Below, piece after piece: positions 42,965-51,599 of a stretch of DNA of 63,652 nt. The notes under the pieces are model-generated. The model searched no databases, was not told the origin of the DNA, and saw nothing but the letters and a program-made list of their open reading frames with translations. The stretch is from VRUE01 sp036406595 (GTDB lineage: Bacteria > Actinomycetota > Thermoleophilia > Solirubrobacterales > 70-9). The stretch lies in the NCBI GenBank assembly GCA_036406595.1, contig DASXAR010000027.1, positions 1-63,652 on the forward strand, in the 5' to 3' direction. Each line of letters starts with the position of its first letter. Position 1 is the stretch's first letter. The position numbers were made by a program, and so were the translations under genes.

Positions 42965-43756
42965 GTGTATTCCCGCGCGATCGTCGCAGAGGCTCTGCGA
43001 CTGCAGGAAGAGAAGGGGCTTGGGGCACGAAGGGTCGCCCGGATCCTCGGCCTCCCGACGTCCACAGTGCGGGACTGGCACGCCGGCAAGCTGCCGCGTC
43101 ATTCGCGCCCCACGACCGCCGGAGCAGAGGTTCCGCTCGTCTGCGAGACATGCGGAGGCTTCGAACACCCATTCCGTGAGTTCGGGCCAGAGTACGTCCA
43201 TCTGCTCGGTCTGTATCTGGGCGATGGCAGCATCTCGTCCCACGCACGGGGCGTCTACAGGCTCCGCGTTTTCCTCGACAAGAAATATCCTCGCATCGTC
43301 GACGATTGCCAACGGTCGATCGAAGGGGTTATGCCGGGCAGCACGGTACACCGTTGGCTGACGCCCTCGAACTGCTATTCGATCTCGGCCTATTCAAAGG
43401 GCTGGCCCTGCCTCTTTCCGCAGCACGGACCGGGTCCGAAGCACACCCGCCGGATCTTCCTCGCAGATTGGCAGCAGGAGCTGGCCGAGCGGTGGCCCGA
43501 GCAGCTGATCAAGGGCCTGATCCAGTCGGACGGCTGTCGATTCACGAACACCGGGCGCGCGGGCTGGCACCATCCGCGCTACGCGTTCTCGAATGTCTCC
43601 ACCGACATAACGGGCATCTTTTGCTCCGCGTGCGACTGCCTCGGGCTGCGGTGGACGGCCGCCTTTCCCAGGCAGGAGTCCGCGGCCGTCTCCATCTACG
43701 TCTCGCGCAAGGCCGACGTCGCCAGGCTCGACGAGTTCGTCGGTCCGAAGCGCTGA
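42965..43756 (+). CDS. LAGLIDADG homing-endonuclease-like protein with N-terminal helix-turn-helix
   Basis: 263 residues, not within an intron or intein. An N-terminal helix-turn-helix (GARRVARILGLPTSTVRDWH) is followed by a short CETCGG zinc knuckle and two LAGLIDADG helices: YVHLLGLYLGDGSIS and QLIKGLIQSDGCRF. Both contain the Asp used for metal binding in active enzymes. The GTG 42965 starts 21 nt after tRNA-Leu, and reading further upstream would run through the tRNA, so this start is favoured. It may be transcribed with the tRNA or from the promoter before it. DNA cleavage activity, or use as a regulator, is undecided. Confidence 0.85.
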   Translation: MYSRAIVAEALRLQEEKGLGARRVARILGLPTSTVRDWHAGKLPRHSRPTTAGAEVPLVCETCGGFEHPFREFGPEYVHLLGLYLGDGSISSHARGVYRLRVFLDKKYPRIVDDCQRSIEGVMPGSTVHRWLTPSNCYSISAYSKGWPCLFPQHGPGPKHTRRIFLADWQQELAERWPEQLIKGLIQSDGCRFTNTGRAGWHHPRYAFSNVSTDITGIFCSACDCLGLRWTAAFPRQESAAVSIYVSRKADVARLDEFVGPKR

Positions 43757-43759
43757 AGG

Positions 43760-44671
43760 TCAGGCCGCCTGCTCGGCTGGCCTCACCGCGCGGGCGGCGT
43801 TGGCCGTGATCTCCTCGATGAAGGTCGGCCAGAGCTCGCGCGGCAGGTCGTGGCCCATGCCCTCGATCATTCGCAGCCGCGCGCCGGGGATCGCCTTCGC
43901 GGTCGCGCGGCCGGCGGCCGGGCGCACCAACGGGTCCTCGGCGCCGTGGATGACGACGGTGGGCAGGTCGAGCTTCCGCAGGGCGGCGGTGCGGTCGCCG
44001 GAGGCGGTTATCGCATGCATCTGGCGGACCACGCCGGCCGGGTCGTGGGAGCGCTCGTACATCTCCCCCGCGATCCGCGCGATCCGCGAGCGGTTGGTCG
44101 GGAAGCCGGGTGAGCCGATCACGCCGAAGATCTTCAGCGCCCGCGCTTCGTAGGCCTCCCGACCCCTCGGATAGCTGGACATGATCGCCGTGAACGCCCT
44201 CCAGGTCGGCCAGCCGAGTCGCCGGTTGCCGGTCGTCGAGAGCATCGAGGCAAGCGACCGCACCCGCTCGCGCCGCTCCAGCGCCATCGTCTGGGCGATC
44301 ATCCCGCCCATCGAGACGCCGACCAGGTGCGCCGACTCGATCCCGAGGTGGTCCATCAGGCCAAAGGTGTCGTCGGCCATGTCGCTGAGCAGGTAGGGGG
44401 CGGTCGAGCGGCGGCCGCGCAGCATGTCCATCCGCCCCGGCATGCCGGTTGCGTCGATCTTCGTCGAGTGGCCGACGTCTCGGTTGTCGAAGCGGACGAC
44501 CCTGTGGCCCCGTTCGGCCAGCTGGACGCAGAATTCCTCGTCGTAGCCCAGCATCTGCGTCCCCAGCCCCATGATCAGGAGGATCGGCTCTGCGTCGCGC
44601 TCACCGACCTCCTGGTATGCGAGCTCGATCCCGTTTGCCGGCGCGAGACGCTCGGCGCTGAGTCCGCTCAT
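43760..44671 (-). CDS. Alpha/beta hydrolase
   Basis: 303 residues. The oxyanion region ILLIMGLGTQMLGYDEEFC and the RFDNRDVGHST block are typical of the hydrolase group that includes aclacinomycin methylesterase. The nucleophile elbow is HLVGVSMGGMIAQTMAL (Ser). The acid and His are in VVIHGAEDPLVRP and IEGMGHDLPRELW. ATG 44671 begins the usual N-terminus. It is convergent with the LAGLIDADG gene, 3 nt between stops, and nearly back to back with the metallophosphoesterase gene. The substrate is unknown; esters are most likely. Confidence 0.88.
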   Translation of the reverse strand: MSGLSAERLAPANGIELAYQEVGERDAEPILLIMGLGTQMLGYDEEFCVQLAERGHRVVRFDNRDVGHSTKIDATGMPGRMDMLRGRRSTAPYLLSDMADDTFGLMDHLGIESAHLVGVSMGGMIAQTMALERRERVRSLASMLSTTGNRRLGWPTWRAFTAIMSSYPRGREAYEARALKIFGVIGSPGFPTNRSRIARIAGEMYERSHDPAGVVRQMHAITASGDRTAALRKLDLPTVVIHGAEDPLVRPAAGRATAKAIPGARLRMIEGMGHDLPRELWPTFIEEITANAARAVRPAEQAA

Positions 44672-44704
44672 GGCTCGATGGTAACCGCCCTCTATGTTGG
44701 ATCC

Positions 44705-45832
44705 GTGAGAACCGCGATCATTTCCGACCTTCACCTGGGCAGCGGCTTCGGCGAGGACCTGCTGCGCGACGAGGCGATTCGCCGCGCCCTGCTGGAGGAG
44801 ATCGCCGGTGCCGACCGGGTCGTTCTGCTCGGCGACATTCTGGAGCTGCGCGAACTGTCCCTCGCCCGGGTGCTCGACTCGGTCCGAACTTTCTTCACGG
44901 AGCTAGGCGAGGCGATGTCCGGAAGCTCGGTCGTGCTGGTCCCGGGGAATCACGACCACAGGCTTGTCGAGCCCCTGCTCGAAGGGCTCGCCCTCGACGG
45001 CCGAACACTCGGCCTGGAGGAGCGCGCCGCACCCGCCGGCGAGGGGGCGGCCCAGATCGCCGAATGGCTCGGCGACGCTGCCATGGAGATCGCCTACCCC
45101 GGCATCTGGCTGCGCGAGGACGTCTACGCGACCCACGGTCACTACATGGATTGCCACATGACGCTGCCGAGGCTCGAGTGCATCGCGGCAGCCGGGCTGG
45201 TGCGCGCCTTCGGGCCGATCCCCGAGCCCGCCTCGCCAAGCGACTACGAGCGAGTGCTCCGGCCGGTCTACGGCTTCTCCTACGCCCTTGCGCAGGCGGG
45301 CCTGGCGCGGCGGGCGACCCGGCCCTCCGAGCGGGTCTGGCGGGCGATCTCCTCGAGCCGAAACGGCGACCGGGGCCGTGCCCGGCGGGCGGCCGTGCTC
45401 GCGACGGCCCGCGCCGGGGTGCCGGCGACCGTCTGGACCCTGAACCGGCTGCTGCGCTCAGAGTTCGAGCCGGATCTCTCGGCGGCGGCAATCACCGCGA
45501 GCGGAATCGCCGCGGGGACCGAGATGAGCAGGCGGCTCGAGCTGCGCGCCTCCCACGTCATCACCGGCCACACCCACCGAGGCGGGCCGTGGGAGGGCGA
45601 GGCGCCATGGCCGCTCGCCGGCGGTGGGCTCCTGCACAACACCGGCAGCTGGGTCTTCGCCTCGGCGTTTCACCACCCCGGCACGCCGCCCGGGCCCTAC
45701 TGGCCGGGAACCGTCACCTGGCTCGAGGGCGACGCGCCACCGCGGCGGGTGCGGCTGCTGATCGACCGGCCGCGCGACAAGCTGCTCGGCGCGGTCCGCC
45801 GCCTCGCCTCAGGGCCCGCCCGACCCGTTTAG
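44705..45832 (+). CDS. Calcineurin-like metallophosphoesterase
   Basis: 375 residues with all five metal-binding blocks: ISDLHLGSGF, VVLLGDILELRE, VLVPGNHDHRL, YATHGHYMD and VITGHTHRGG. These bind two metal ions and hydrolyse phosphoester bonds. A 110-residue insertion between the fourth and fifth blocks is helical and Arg-rich. I prefer GTG 44705, which places the first metal block at the usual residue 8; ATG 44678 is also in frame. The 3' end overlaps the convergent dehalogenase gene by 24 nt. The natural substrate cannot be inferred. Confidence 0.87.
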   Translation: MRTAIISDLHLGSGFGEDLLRDEAIRRALLEEIAGADRVVLLGDILELRELSLARVLDSVRTFFTELGEAMSGSSVVLVPGNHDHRLVEPLLEGLALDGRTLGLEERAAPAGEGAAQIAEWLGDAAMEIAYPGIWLREDVYATHGHYMDCHMTLPRLECIAAAGLVRAFGPIPEPASPSDYERVLRPVYGFSYALAQAGLARRATRPSERVWRAISSSRNGDRGRARRAAVLATARAGVPATVWTLNRLLRSEFEPDLSAAAITASGIAAGTEMSRRLELRASHVITGHTHRGGPWEGEAPWPLAGGGLLHNTGSWVFASAFHHPGTPPGPYWPGTVTWLEGDAPPRRVRLLIDRPRDKLLGAVRRLASGPARPV

Positions 45833-46750
45833 CCACTCGGCGAGGATCGCGCCGATCCGCTCGCCGGCGTCCTCCTGCAGGAAGTGGCCGGCGTCCTCGA
45901 TCGGCCGAGGCGGCGGGAAGCCGAGCCGCTCGGAGACCCGCTCCCCGACCGAGAAGGGCAGGACCGGGTCGGAATCCGCCCAGAGGACAAGAGTCGGTCG
46001 CCCGTCCTCGCGCAGCGCGTCCGCAACCCGTTTGCCCTCCGCCGCCCCCGGCGCATCGGGCTCGGTGGGCATGATCAGCGGGAAGGCCCTGACGCCGGCC
46101 TTCGCCTCGGGGGTCGGGAATGGCGCCTCGTAGGCGGCGATCACGTCCTCGCCCGGGTCGTTCCTGCACCCGCCCCGCACCAGCATCCCGACCGGAACAT
46201 CCGCGTTGTCGCGGACGAAGTCGCGGAATTTCAGCCAGGCGTCGCTCATCCGCTGGTGTCCGGTGAAGGGCCCGGTCTCCATGATCACGATGCGCGAGAA
46301 CCGATCCGGGTGCTCGACTGCGAGGCGCAGCCCGATCGGCCCGCCCCAGTCGTGGACGACCGCGGTCGCGTCGCGCACGTCGAGCTCCTCGAGCAGCTTA
46401 GACATCAATTCGACGTGGCGGTCGTAGCTGTACCAGCTGAGGTCACCTGGCTTGTCGGAGCGTCCGAACCCGGCGTAGTCGGGAGCAATGCAGCGATACC
46501 CGGCGTCGCGCACCGGGGGGATCACCTTGCGCCAAAGGAACGACCAGGTCGGCTCGCCGTGAAAGAAGACGACAGGCGGCCCCTCCCCCTCGTCGAGATA
46601 GGCCAGCCGCAGGCCGTCGATCTCCCGGTACCTCGACTCGAATGGAAAGTCCGGCAGCCCCTCGAGGTCGGCCTCGGGCGTTCTCACCACCTCGGCCTCC
46701 GGTGTGCTCACCACCTCGACCTCCGGTGTGCTCGCCGCGTCGTCGCCCAT
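45809..46750 (-). CDS. Haloalkane dehalogenase (HLD-I, DhlA-like)
   Basis: A 313-residue alpha/beta hydrolase that replaces a halogen on an alkane by hydroxyl. FFHGEPTWSFLWRKVIPP (about 61-78) is nearly the DhlA sequence, and VVHDWGGPIGLRLA holds the Asp nucleophile with the halide-binding Trp beside it. EDAGHFLQEDAG carries the catalytic His. The N-terminal 30 residues contain an octapeptide repeat ((S/R)TPE(V/A)EVV) not seen in relatives. ATG 46750 follows GGAGGAGGGG. It is divergent from the sulfate importer, with a large palindrome in between. Whether true haloalkanes are substrates is not provable from sequence. Confidence 0.9.
   Translation of the reverse strand: MGDDAASTPEVEVVSTPEAEVVRTPEADLEGLPDFPFESRYREIDGLRLAYLDEGEGPPVVFFHGEPTWSFLWRKVIPPVRDAGYRCIAPDYAGFGRSDKPGDLSWYSYDRHVELMSKLLEELDVRDATAVVHDWGGPIGLRLAVEHPDRFSRIVIMETGPFTGHQRMSDAWLKFRDFVRDNADVPVGMLVRGGCRNDPGEDVIAAYEAPFPTPEAKAGVRAFPLIMPTEPDAPGAAEGKRVADALREDGRPTLVLWADSDPVLPFSVGERVSERLGFPPPRPIEDAGHFLQEDAGERIGAILAEWLNGSGGP
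46683..46730 (-). repeat. 24-bp tandem repeat in the dehalogenase 5' end
   Basis: Two copies of a 24-bp unit (46683-46706 and 46707-46730, one mismatch) encode an extra octapeptide in the N-terminus of the dehalogenase, and a weaker third copy precedes. The repeat is in frame. It looks like slippage-prone sequence and would vary the length of an otherwise dispensable tail. Confidence 0.8.
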
Positions 46751-46766
46751 CTCACCCCTCCTCCAT

Positions 46767-46805
46767 GTGGCGCCTTTTCCGTCATATGGACGTGAAAGGC
46801 GCCAC
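46767..46805. promoter_or_regulatory. 39-bp imperfect palindrome between dehalogenase and sulfate operon
   Basis: Arms GTGGCGCCTTTTCCGTC and GACGTGAAAGGCGCCAC (17 bp, two mismatches) flank a 5-bp spacer. It lies 17 bp before the dehalogenase start and 147 bp before the sulfate-binding protein gene. It can be an operator for a dimeric regulator or a leader hairpin of the dehalogenase message. Confidence 0.55.
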
Positions 46806-46951
46806 GCCTTCGCCTGCCGCCGAGTCTATTCCGGAATCCCGATCCGGATTCCTAACTTTTTCGATCAACTTTGTGCTAGGGTGCCGAACCGCTTTAGCAC
46901 TAATTAACTCAACAAAGTACATAAGCCGACCAGAGAGAGGAACCGACGTCG

Positions 46952-47998
46952 ATGAGGAACGTTCGCACCCAACCCCCGCTCCGCCGCAAGGCGCCCGCAG
47001 TCCTGGTCTCAGTCCTCGCCCTGGCGATGGCCTCCCTGGCGATCGGCTGCGGCGGCGGAAGCAGCGCCGACACCGCCGGCGCGAGCGGCGGCGGGCAGCT
47101 CGACGTGGTCGGCTACTCCACCCCGGAGTCGGTCTACGAGGAAGCGCTCGAGCCCGGGTTCGAAGCTACCCCGGCCGGCGCCGACGTCAGCTTCAGCAAC
47201 TCCTTCGGCGCCTCAGGTGACCAGAGCCGCGCGGTCGAGGCCGGCCAGCCGGCCTCCATCGTCCACTTCTCGCAGGGAGGCGACATGAGCCGCCTGGTCG
47301 AAGCGGGGATCGTCGCCAGGAACTGGGACAAGCAGAAGTACGACGGCATCGCCGAGGACTCGGTCGTCGTGATCGTCACCAGAAAGGGAAACCCCGAGGG
47401 GATCAGGACCTTCCAGGACCTGCTCTCCAAGGACGTCGAGGTGATCACCCCGAACCCGTTCAGCTCGGGATCGGCCCGCTGGAACATCATGGCCCTCTAC
47501 GGCAGCGAGCTCCACGCCGGCAAATCAGAGGCGCAGGCGCTCGACTCGGTCAAGCAGCTGCTCGAAAGGACCGTCGTGCAGCCGGGCAGCGGTCGCGACG
47601 CACTCGCCGCCTTCACCCAGGGCGAGGGCGACGTCCTGCTCAGCTACGAGAACGAGGCGATCAAGGCCCAGGAGGAAGGCGAGGACGTCGACTACGTCAT
47701 CCCACCGAGCACGATCCTGATCGAAACGCCGATCGCGGTCACCAAGGACGCTCCTCCCGCGGCCCAGGACTTCCTCGATTACCTGTGGTCCGACGCGGGC
47801 CAGAGGCTCTGGGCCGAGAACGGCTACCGACCGGTCAACCCCAGGCTGGTCGACCCGAAGCAGTTTCCCACCCCCGCCGACCTCTTCAAGATCGACGAGT
47901 TCGGCGGCTGGGACAAGGTCAACGACGAGTTCTTCGACGACGAAACGGGCAAGGTCGCCCAGATCGAGAAGGAACTCGGGGTCTCGACGAGCGGATAG
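46952..47998 (+). CDS. sbp: Sulfate/thiosulfate ABC transporter substrate-binding protein
   Basis: A 348-residue exported binding protein. A basic start and hydrophobic stretch end in LAIGCGGG, a probable lipobox. The mature domain follows the sulfate-binding pattern: LDVVGYSTPESVYEEAL, SFSNSFGASGDQSRAVEAG, VVVIVTRKGNPEGI, and ITPNPFSSGSARWNIMALYG, the ligand-contact loop. It delivers sulfate (or thiosulfate) to the CysTWA importer encoded downstream. An AT-richer 150-bp leader before the gene, unusual in this window, probably holds the promoter. The family is certain; the exact oxyanion is not. Confidence 0.93.
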   Translation: MRNVRTQPPLRRKAPAVLVSVLALAMASLAIGCGGGSSADTAGASGGGQLDVVGYSTPESVYEEALEPGFEATPAGADVSFSNSFGASGDQSRAVEAGQPASIVHFSQGGDMSRLVEAGIVARNWDKQKYDGIAEDSVVVIVTRKGNPEGIRTFQDLLSKDVEVITPNPFSSGSARWNIMALYGSELHAGKSEAQALDSVKQLLERTVVQPGSGRDALAAFTQGEGDVLLSYENEAIKAQEEGEDVDYVIPPSTILIETPIAVTKDAPPAAQDFLDYLWSDAGQRLWAENGYRPVNPRLVDPKQFPTPADLFKIDEFGGWDKVNDEFFDDETGKVAQIEKELGVSTSG

Positions 47999-48007
47999 CG
48001 ACCAGGC

Positions 48008-48844
48008 ATGGAGGGTCACCCGGCAACGATTCCCTCGGCCCCGCCCCGGGCCACCGGCCGGCGCCTGCCCGGGGTCGGCGCCGGCCTCGGCAGGGGCCTG
48101 GTCGGCCTCTACCTGTCGGTGATCGTGCTGCTGCCGCTGGCGGCGGTCCTCGACGAATCGCTGAGCGGCGGTCTCGGATCCTTCTGGGACGCGGTGAGCG
48201 GCGAGCAGTCGGTCGCGGCGCTGAAGCTGACGGTGATCTGCTCGATGATCGTCGTCGCGATCAACGCCGTGTTCGGCACGATCATCGCCTGGGTCCTCGT
48301 CCGTGACGAGTTCCGCGGCAAGGCCTTCGTCAACGCGCTGATCGACCTTCCCTTCGCGCTGCCGACGATCGTCGCCGGGCTCACCCTCCTCACCCTCTAC
48401 GGGGCCGAGAGCCCGGTCGGGCTCGACGTCGCGTTCACCCGCACCGCCGTCGTGCTGGCCCTCTGCTTCGTGACCCTTCCCTTCGTAACCCGGGCGGTGC
48501 AGCCGTTGCTGATCGAGCTCGACCGCGAGATGGAGGAGGCCGCCACATCGCTGGGAGCGGGCGGGCTAACCGTCTTCCGCCGGATCGTCCTCCCCAACCT
48601 GATGCCCGGCATCCTCGCCGGCGTGATGCTCGCCTTCGCCCGAGCCCTGGGCGAGTTCGGCTCCCTGGTGCTGATCTCGGGCAACATCCCCTTCAAGACC
48701 GAGGTCTCCTCGGTCTTCATCCGCAGCCAGATCGAGTCGGGGAACGTCTCGGGAGCCGCCGCCGTCTCGGTCGTCCTTCTCGCGATCTCGCTCCTGCTGC
48801 TGGTCGCGGTCAGCCTGCTCGCCAGCTGGGGGTCGCGGCGATGA
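48008..48844 (+). CDS. cysT: Sulfate ABC transporter permease CysT
   Basis: A 278-residue inner-membrane permease with six helices. The cytoplasmic coupling loop is EEAATSLGAGGLTVFRRIVLPNLMPGILAG, the EAA motif of binding-protein-dependent permeases. The region ALGEFGSLVLISGNIPFKTEV is characteristic of CysT/CysW proteins. It starts 9 nt after sbp and overlaps cysW (ATGA). It forms the translocation path with CysW. Confidence 0.94.
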   Translation: MEGHPATIPSAPPRATGRRLPGVGAGLGRGLVGLYLSVIVLLPLAAVLDESLSGGLGSFWDAVSGEQSVAALKLTVICSMIVVAINAVFGTIIAWVLVRDEFRGKAFVNALIDLPFALPTIVAGLTLLTLYGAESPVGLDVAFTRTAVVLALCFVTLPFVTRAVQPLLIELDREMEEAATSLGAGGLTVFRRIVLPNLMPGILAGVMLAFARALGEFGSLVLISGNIPFKTEVSSVFIRSQIESGNVSGAAAVSVVLLAISLLLLVAVSLLASWGSRR

Positions 48845-49659
48845 CCGTCGGGGCCCCCGCCAGGTGGAGCCTGCGAGCGCTGGCCTTCGGCTACCTCGGC
48901 CTGCTCCTGCTCGCCCCCGTCGCGATGATCTTCTACAGGACCTTCGAACACGGGATAGCGGCGCCGGTTGAAGCGATGACCTCGCCCGCCGCGCTACACG
49001 CGATCTGGCTGACCCTGTTGATGGTGGCCGTCGCGGTGCCGGTCAACACCATCTTCGGCGTCGGCTGCGCACTGCTGCTGGTCCGCCACCGCTGGAAGGG
49101 CAACCTCCTGATCGACGGGATCATCAACCTGCCCTTCGCGGTTTCGCCGGTCGTGATCGGACTCTCCCTCTTCCTCCTCTACGGCAGCGGCGGCTGGTTC
49201 GGCCCCACCCTCTCCGAATGGGGGATCGAGATCCTCTTCTCGACCCCGGGGATGATCCTGGCGAGCATCTTCGTCTCGCTCCCCTTCGTCGTGCGCGAGA
49301 CGGTCCCGGTGCTGCAGGAGATCGGCACCGAGCAGGAGCAGGCGGCCTCGACCCTCGGCGCCAATGCCTGGCAGACCTTCTGGCGCGTCACCCTTCCGGC
49401 GATCCGCTGGGGGGTCGCCTACGGAGTCGTGCTGACGACCGCCCGCGTTCTCGGCGAGTTCGGCGCGGTGACGATCGTCTCCGGCTCGATCTCCGGCAAG
49501 ACCGAAACCCTCCCCCTCTTCGTCGCCAAGGCCTTCGAGCAGTTCGACGAACAGGCCGCCTACGCGGGAGCGATCGTCCTCGCCCTGCTCGCCCTCACGA
49601 CCCTGCTGCTGATGAGCATCGGCGGTCGCAAAGCCCACCCGACCAAGGAGCGTTCCTGA
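48841..49659 (+). CDS. cysW: Sulfate ABC transporter permease CysW
   Basis: A 272-residue permease homologous to CysT, six helices. It has the coupling motif EQAASTLGANAWQTFWRVTLPAIRWGV and the block ARVLGEFGAVTIVSGSISGKTETLPLFV, which is diagnostic for CysW. The start overlaps cysT (ATGA) and the stop overlaps cysA (TGATG), indicating coupled translation of all three membrane and motor subunits. Confidence 0.95.
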   Translation: MTVGAPARWSLRALAFGYLGLLLLAPVAMIFYRTFEHGIAAPVEAMTSPAALHAIWLTLLMVAVAVPVNTIFGVGCALLLVRHRWKGNLLIDGIINLPFAVSPVVIGLSLFLLYGSGGWFGPTLSEWGIEILFSTPGMILASIFVSLPFVVRETVPVLQEIGTEQEQAASTLGANAWQTFWRVTLPAIRWGVAYGVVLTTARVLGEFGAVTIVSGSISGKTETLPLFVAKAFEQFDEQAAYAGAIVLALLALTTLLLMSIGGRKAHPTKERS

Positions 49660-50669
49660 TGGCAATCTCAGTCGAGGGAGCGTGCAAGCGCTTCGGTGAC
49701 TTCCAGGCTCTCGACAACGTCTCGATCGACGTCCCGGCCGGCTCGTTGACCGCGCTGCTCGGCCCCAGCGGCAGCGGAAAGTCGACGCTGCTGCGGGCGA
49801 TCGCCGGCCTCGAGGAGCTCGACGGCGGCCGGGTCCTGATCAGCGGCGAGGACGCGACGGCGAAGCCGGCGCAGAAGCGCGAGGTCGGCTTCGTCTTCCA
49901 GCACTACGCCGCCTTCAAGCACATGACCGTCTTCGGCAACGTCGCCTTCGGGCTGCGGATCCGCAGGTGGTCGAAGCCGCAGATCGACGCCCGCGTCCAC
50001 GAGCTGCTCGAGCTGGTGCAGCTCGACGGCCTCGCCGCGCGCTATCCCGACCAGCTCTCCGGCGGGCAGCGCCAGCGCATGGCCCTGGCCAGGGCGCTCG
50101 CGGTCGAGCCCCGGCTGCTGCTGCTCGACGAGCCCTTCGGCGCGCTCGACGCCAAGGTGCGCAAGGAGCTCCGCACCTGGCTGCGCCGGCTCCATGATGA
50201 GATGCACGTGACGACGATCTTCGTCACCCACGACCAGGAGGAGGCGATGGACGTCGCCGAGCAGCTGGTCGTGATGAACGAAGGCCGGGTCGAGCAGTCG
50301 GGCTCGGCCGACGAGCTCTACGAGCAGCCGGCGAACGAGTTCGTGATGAGCTTCGTCGGCGAGGTCAACCGGCTCGGCGAGCACTTCGTGCGGCCGCATG
50401 ACATCGAGGTCGTCCTCGATCCCGACGAGCGGACCAGCGAGGCGCTGATCAGGCGGATCGTCTCGCTCGGCTTCGAGGTACGGGTCGAGTTCGTGCTCGG
50501 CGACGGTGCCGAGGTCTGGGTTCAGCTGACCCGCTCCGAGCTCCAGAAGTTGGAGCTGGTCGAGGGCCAGATCGCCTACCTGCGGCCCGATGCGATGAAG
50601 AGCTTCGGCGGCGACGGCGCAGACTACGGCAGGGCCCGCAGGAAGACGCCGATCTCCTTGCCGAAGTAG
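49659..50669 (+). CDS. cysA: Sulfate ABC transporter ATPase CysA
   Basis: A 336-residue ATPase. Walker A LLGPSGSGKSTLLRAIAGL, Q-loop VFQHYAAFKHMTV, signature LSGGQRQRMALARAL, Walker B LLLLDEPFGALD and the H-loop FVTHDQEEAMD are complete. After residue 240 there is a short regulatory TOBE-like domain (LRPDAM and nearby). The VFQHYAAFKHMTVFGNVAFGL block is typical of CysA. The 3' end overlaps the convergent protease gene by 46 nt; the last ten residues may therefore be lineage-specific. Confidence 0.94.
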   Translation: MAISVEGACKRFGDFQALDNVSIDVPAGSLTALLGPSGSGKSTLLRAIAGLEELDGGRVLISGEDATAKPAQKREVGFVFQHYAAFKHMTVFGNVAFGLRIRRWSKPQIDARVHELLELVQLDGLAARYPDQLSGGQRQRMALARALAVEPRLLLLDEPFGALDAKVRKELRTWLRRLHDEMHVTTIFVTHDQEEAMDVAEQLVVMNEGRVEQSGSADELYEQPANEFVMSFVGEVNRLGEHFVRPHDIEVVLDPDERTSEALIRRIVSLGFEVRVEFVLGDGAEVWVQLTRSELQKLELVEGQIAYLRPDAMKSFGGDGADYGRARRKTPISLPK

Positions 50670-51520
50670 GGCGAGTAGAGGCGGCTGGGTCGGCCGAGGT
50701 AGCTGTAGCTGGTGACGCCGTTGATCAGCTGCCCGTCGATGATCCAGGCGCCGCCGCTTGCCCCGGCAGCCATGTCGCATGAGGTCGGGAGGGTCGGCGG
50801 CCCGTCGAAGCCGAAGGTGAACGGGTCGCTTCCCAGCCCATGGGCATGGCAGCTGCGCAGCTCTTCGCCCCGCAGCGCAGCCGCCGGGTAGCCGAAGATT
50901 TCAAAGGTCGAGGTGCGCGACCTCGAGACCGCAAAGCCACGGCCGCCCACGACGTCCGTCAGGTCGCCCAGCTCGTTCGGCTTGACCCGCAGCGCGGCGA
51001 CGTCGAAGTCCGGGTTTTCGCCGTGGCGCCACTGCTTGATCACGAAGACCGAACTCACCGCGAATGTGCCGAAGGGCCGCTTGCCGTGGTCGTAGGCGGG
51101 GACGAAGACGATCTTCCGGCCGGCGCTGCCGTTCTCGATCGCGCAGTGCCCCGCCGTGAGGACCACCGATTTGCTCGGTGTGTTGATCGCCGTCCCCGAG
51201 CAGGAGTAGTGGCCTTCGCGCGGATCGATGGCGATGATCTTGCCGTTCGTGCGCAATTCGAGGTTCGTGGCGTCGTCGACGCGCATGCTGCTCGATTTCG
51301 CGTGCCGGCCAGCCGCGCGCCGCAGCTGCCGCAGGGGCTTGCGAGCCGGAGCCTGCCAGGAGGCGCCCCGGGTCGTGGGGGCACCTCCGACGTCGATCAC
51401 GTGGAGGGCGGGCGGTGCGGCGAAGGCGGCCGGTGCGGCAAACGCCATCGCCAGCACGAAACAGGCGATGCTCCAGAGGCGGCGCGCGGGGCGCCTATGC
51501 GAGTCAGAGGGCCTTGTCAT
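50624..51520 (-). CDS. Secreted trypsin-like serine protease (S1 family), second copy
   Basis: 298 residues. A signal peptide (RRLWSIACFVLAMAFAAPAAFA) and a basic pro-region of about 80 residues precede the protease domain. Catalytic His is in VVLTAGHCAI, Asp in NPDFDVAAL and Ser in MAAGASGGAWII. The disulfide pair around HYSCSGTAI/AGHC is kept. The domain shares layout and short blocks with the protease at 10530, so they are paralogues. ATG 51520 directly precedes the signal. No ribosome site of standard strength is seen. Function: extracellular proteolysis, target unknown. Confidence 0.87.
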   Translation of the reverse strand: MTRPSDSHRRPARRLWSIACFVLAMAFAAPAAFAAPPALHVIDVGGAPTTRGASWQAPARKPLRQLRRAAGRHAKSSSMRVDDATNLELRTNGKIIAIDPREGHYSCSGTAINTPSKSVVLTAGHCAIENGSAGRKIVFVPAYDHGKRPFGTFAVSSVFVIKQWRHGENPDFDVAALRVKPNELGDLTDVVGGRGFAVSRSRTSTFEIFGYPAAALRGEELRSCHAHGLGSDPFTFGFDGPPTLPTSCDMAAGASGGAWIIDGQLINGVTSYSYLGRPSRLYSPYFGKEIGVFLRALP

Positions 51521-51599
51521 TTGTTGCAGGAAACACGAGTCTGTCCGAGAACCAGCCCCCAGTATCGCCATACGAAGGTAGATCACGAAAGGTTCACGC

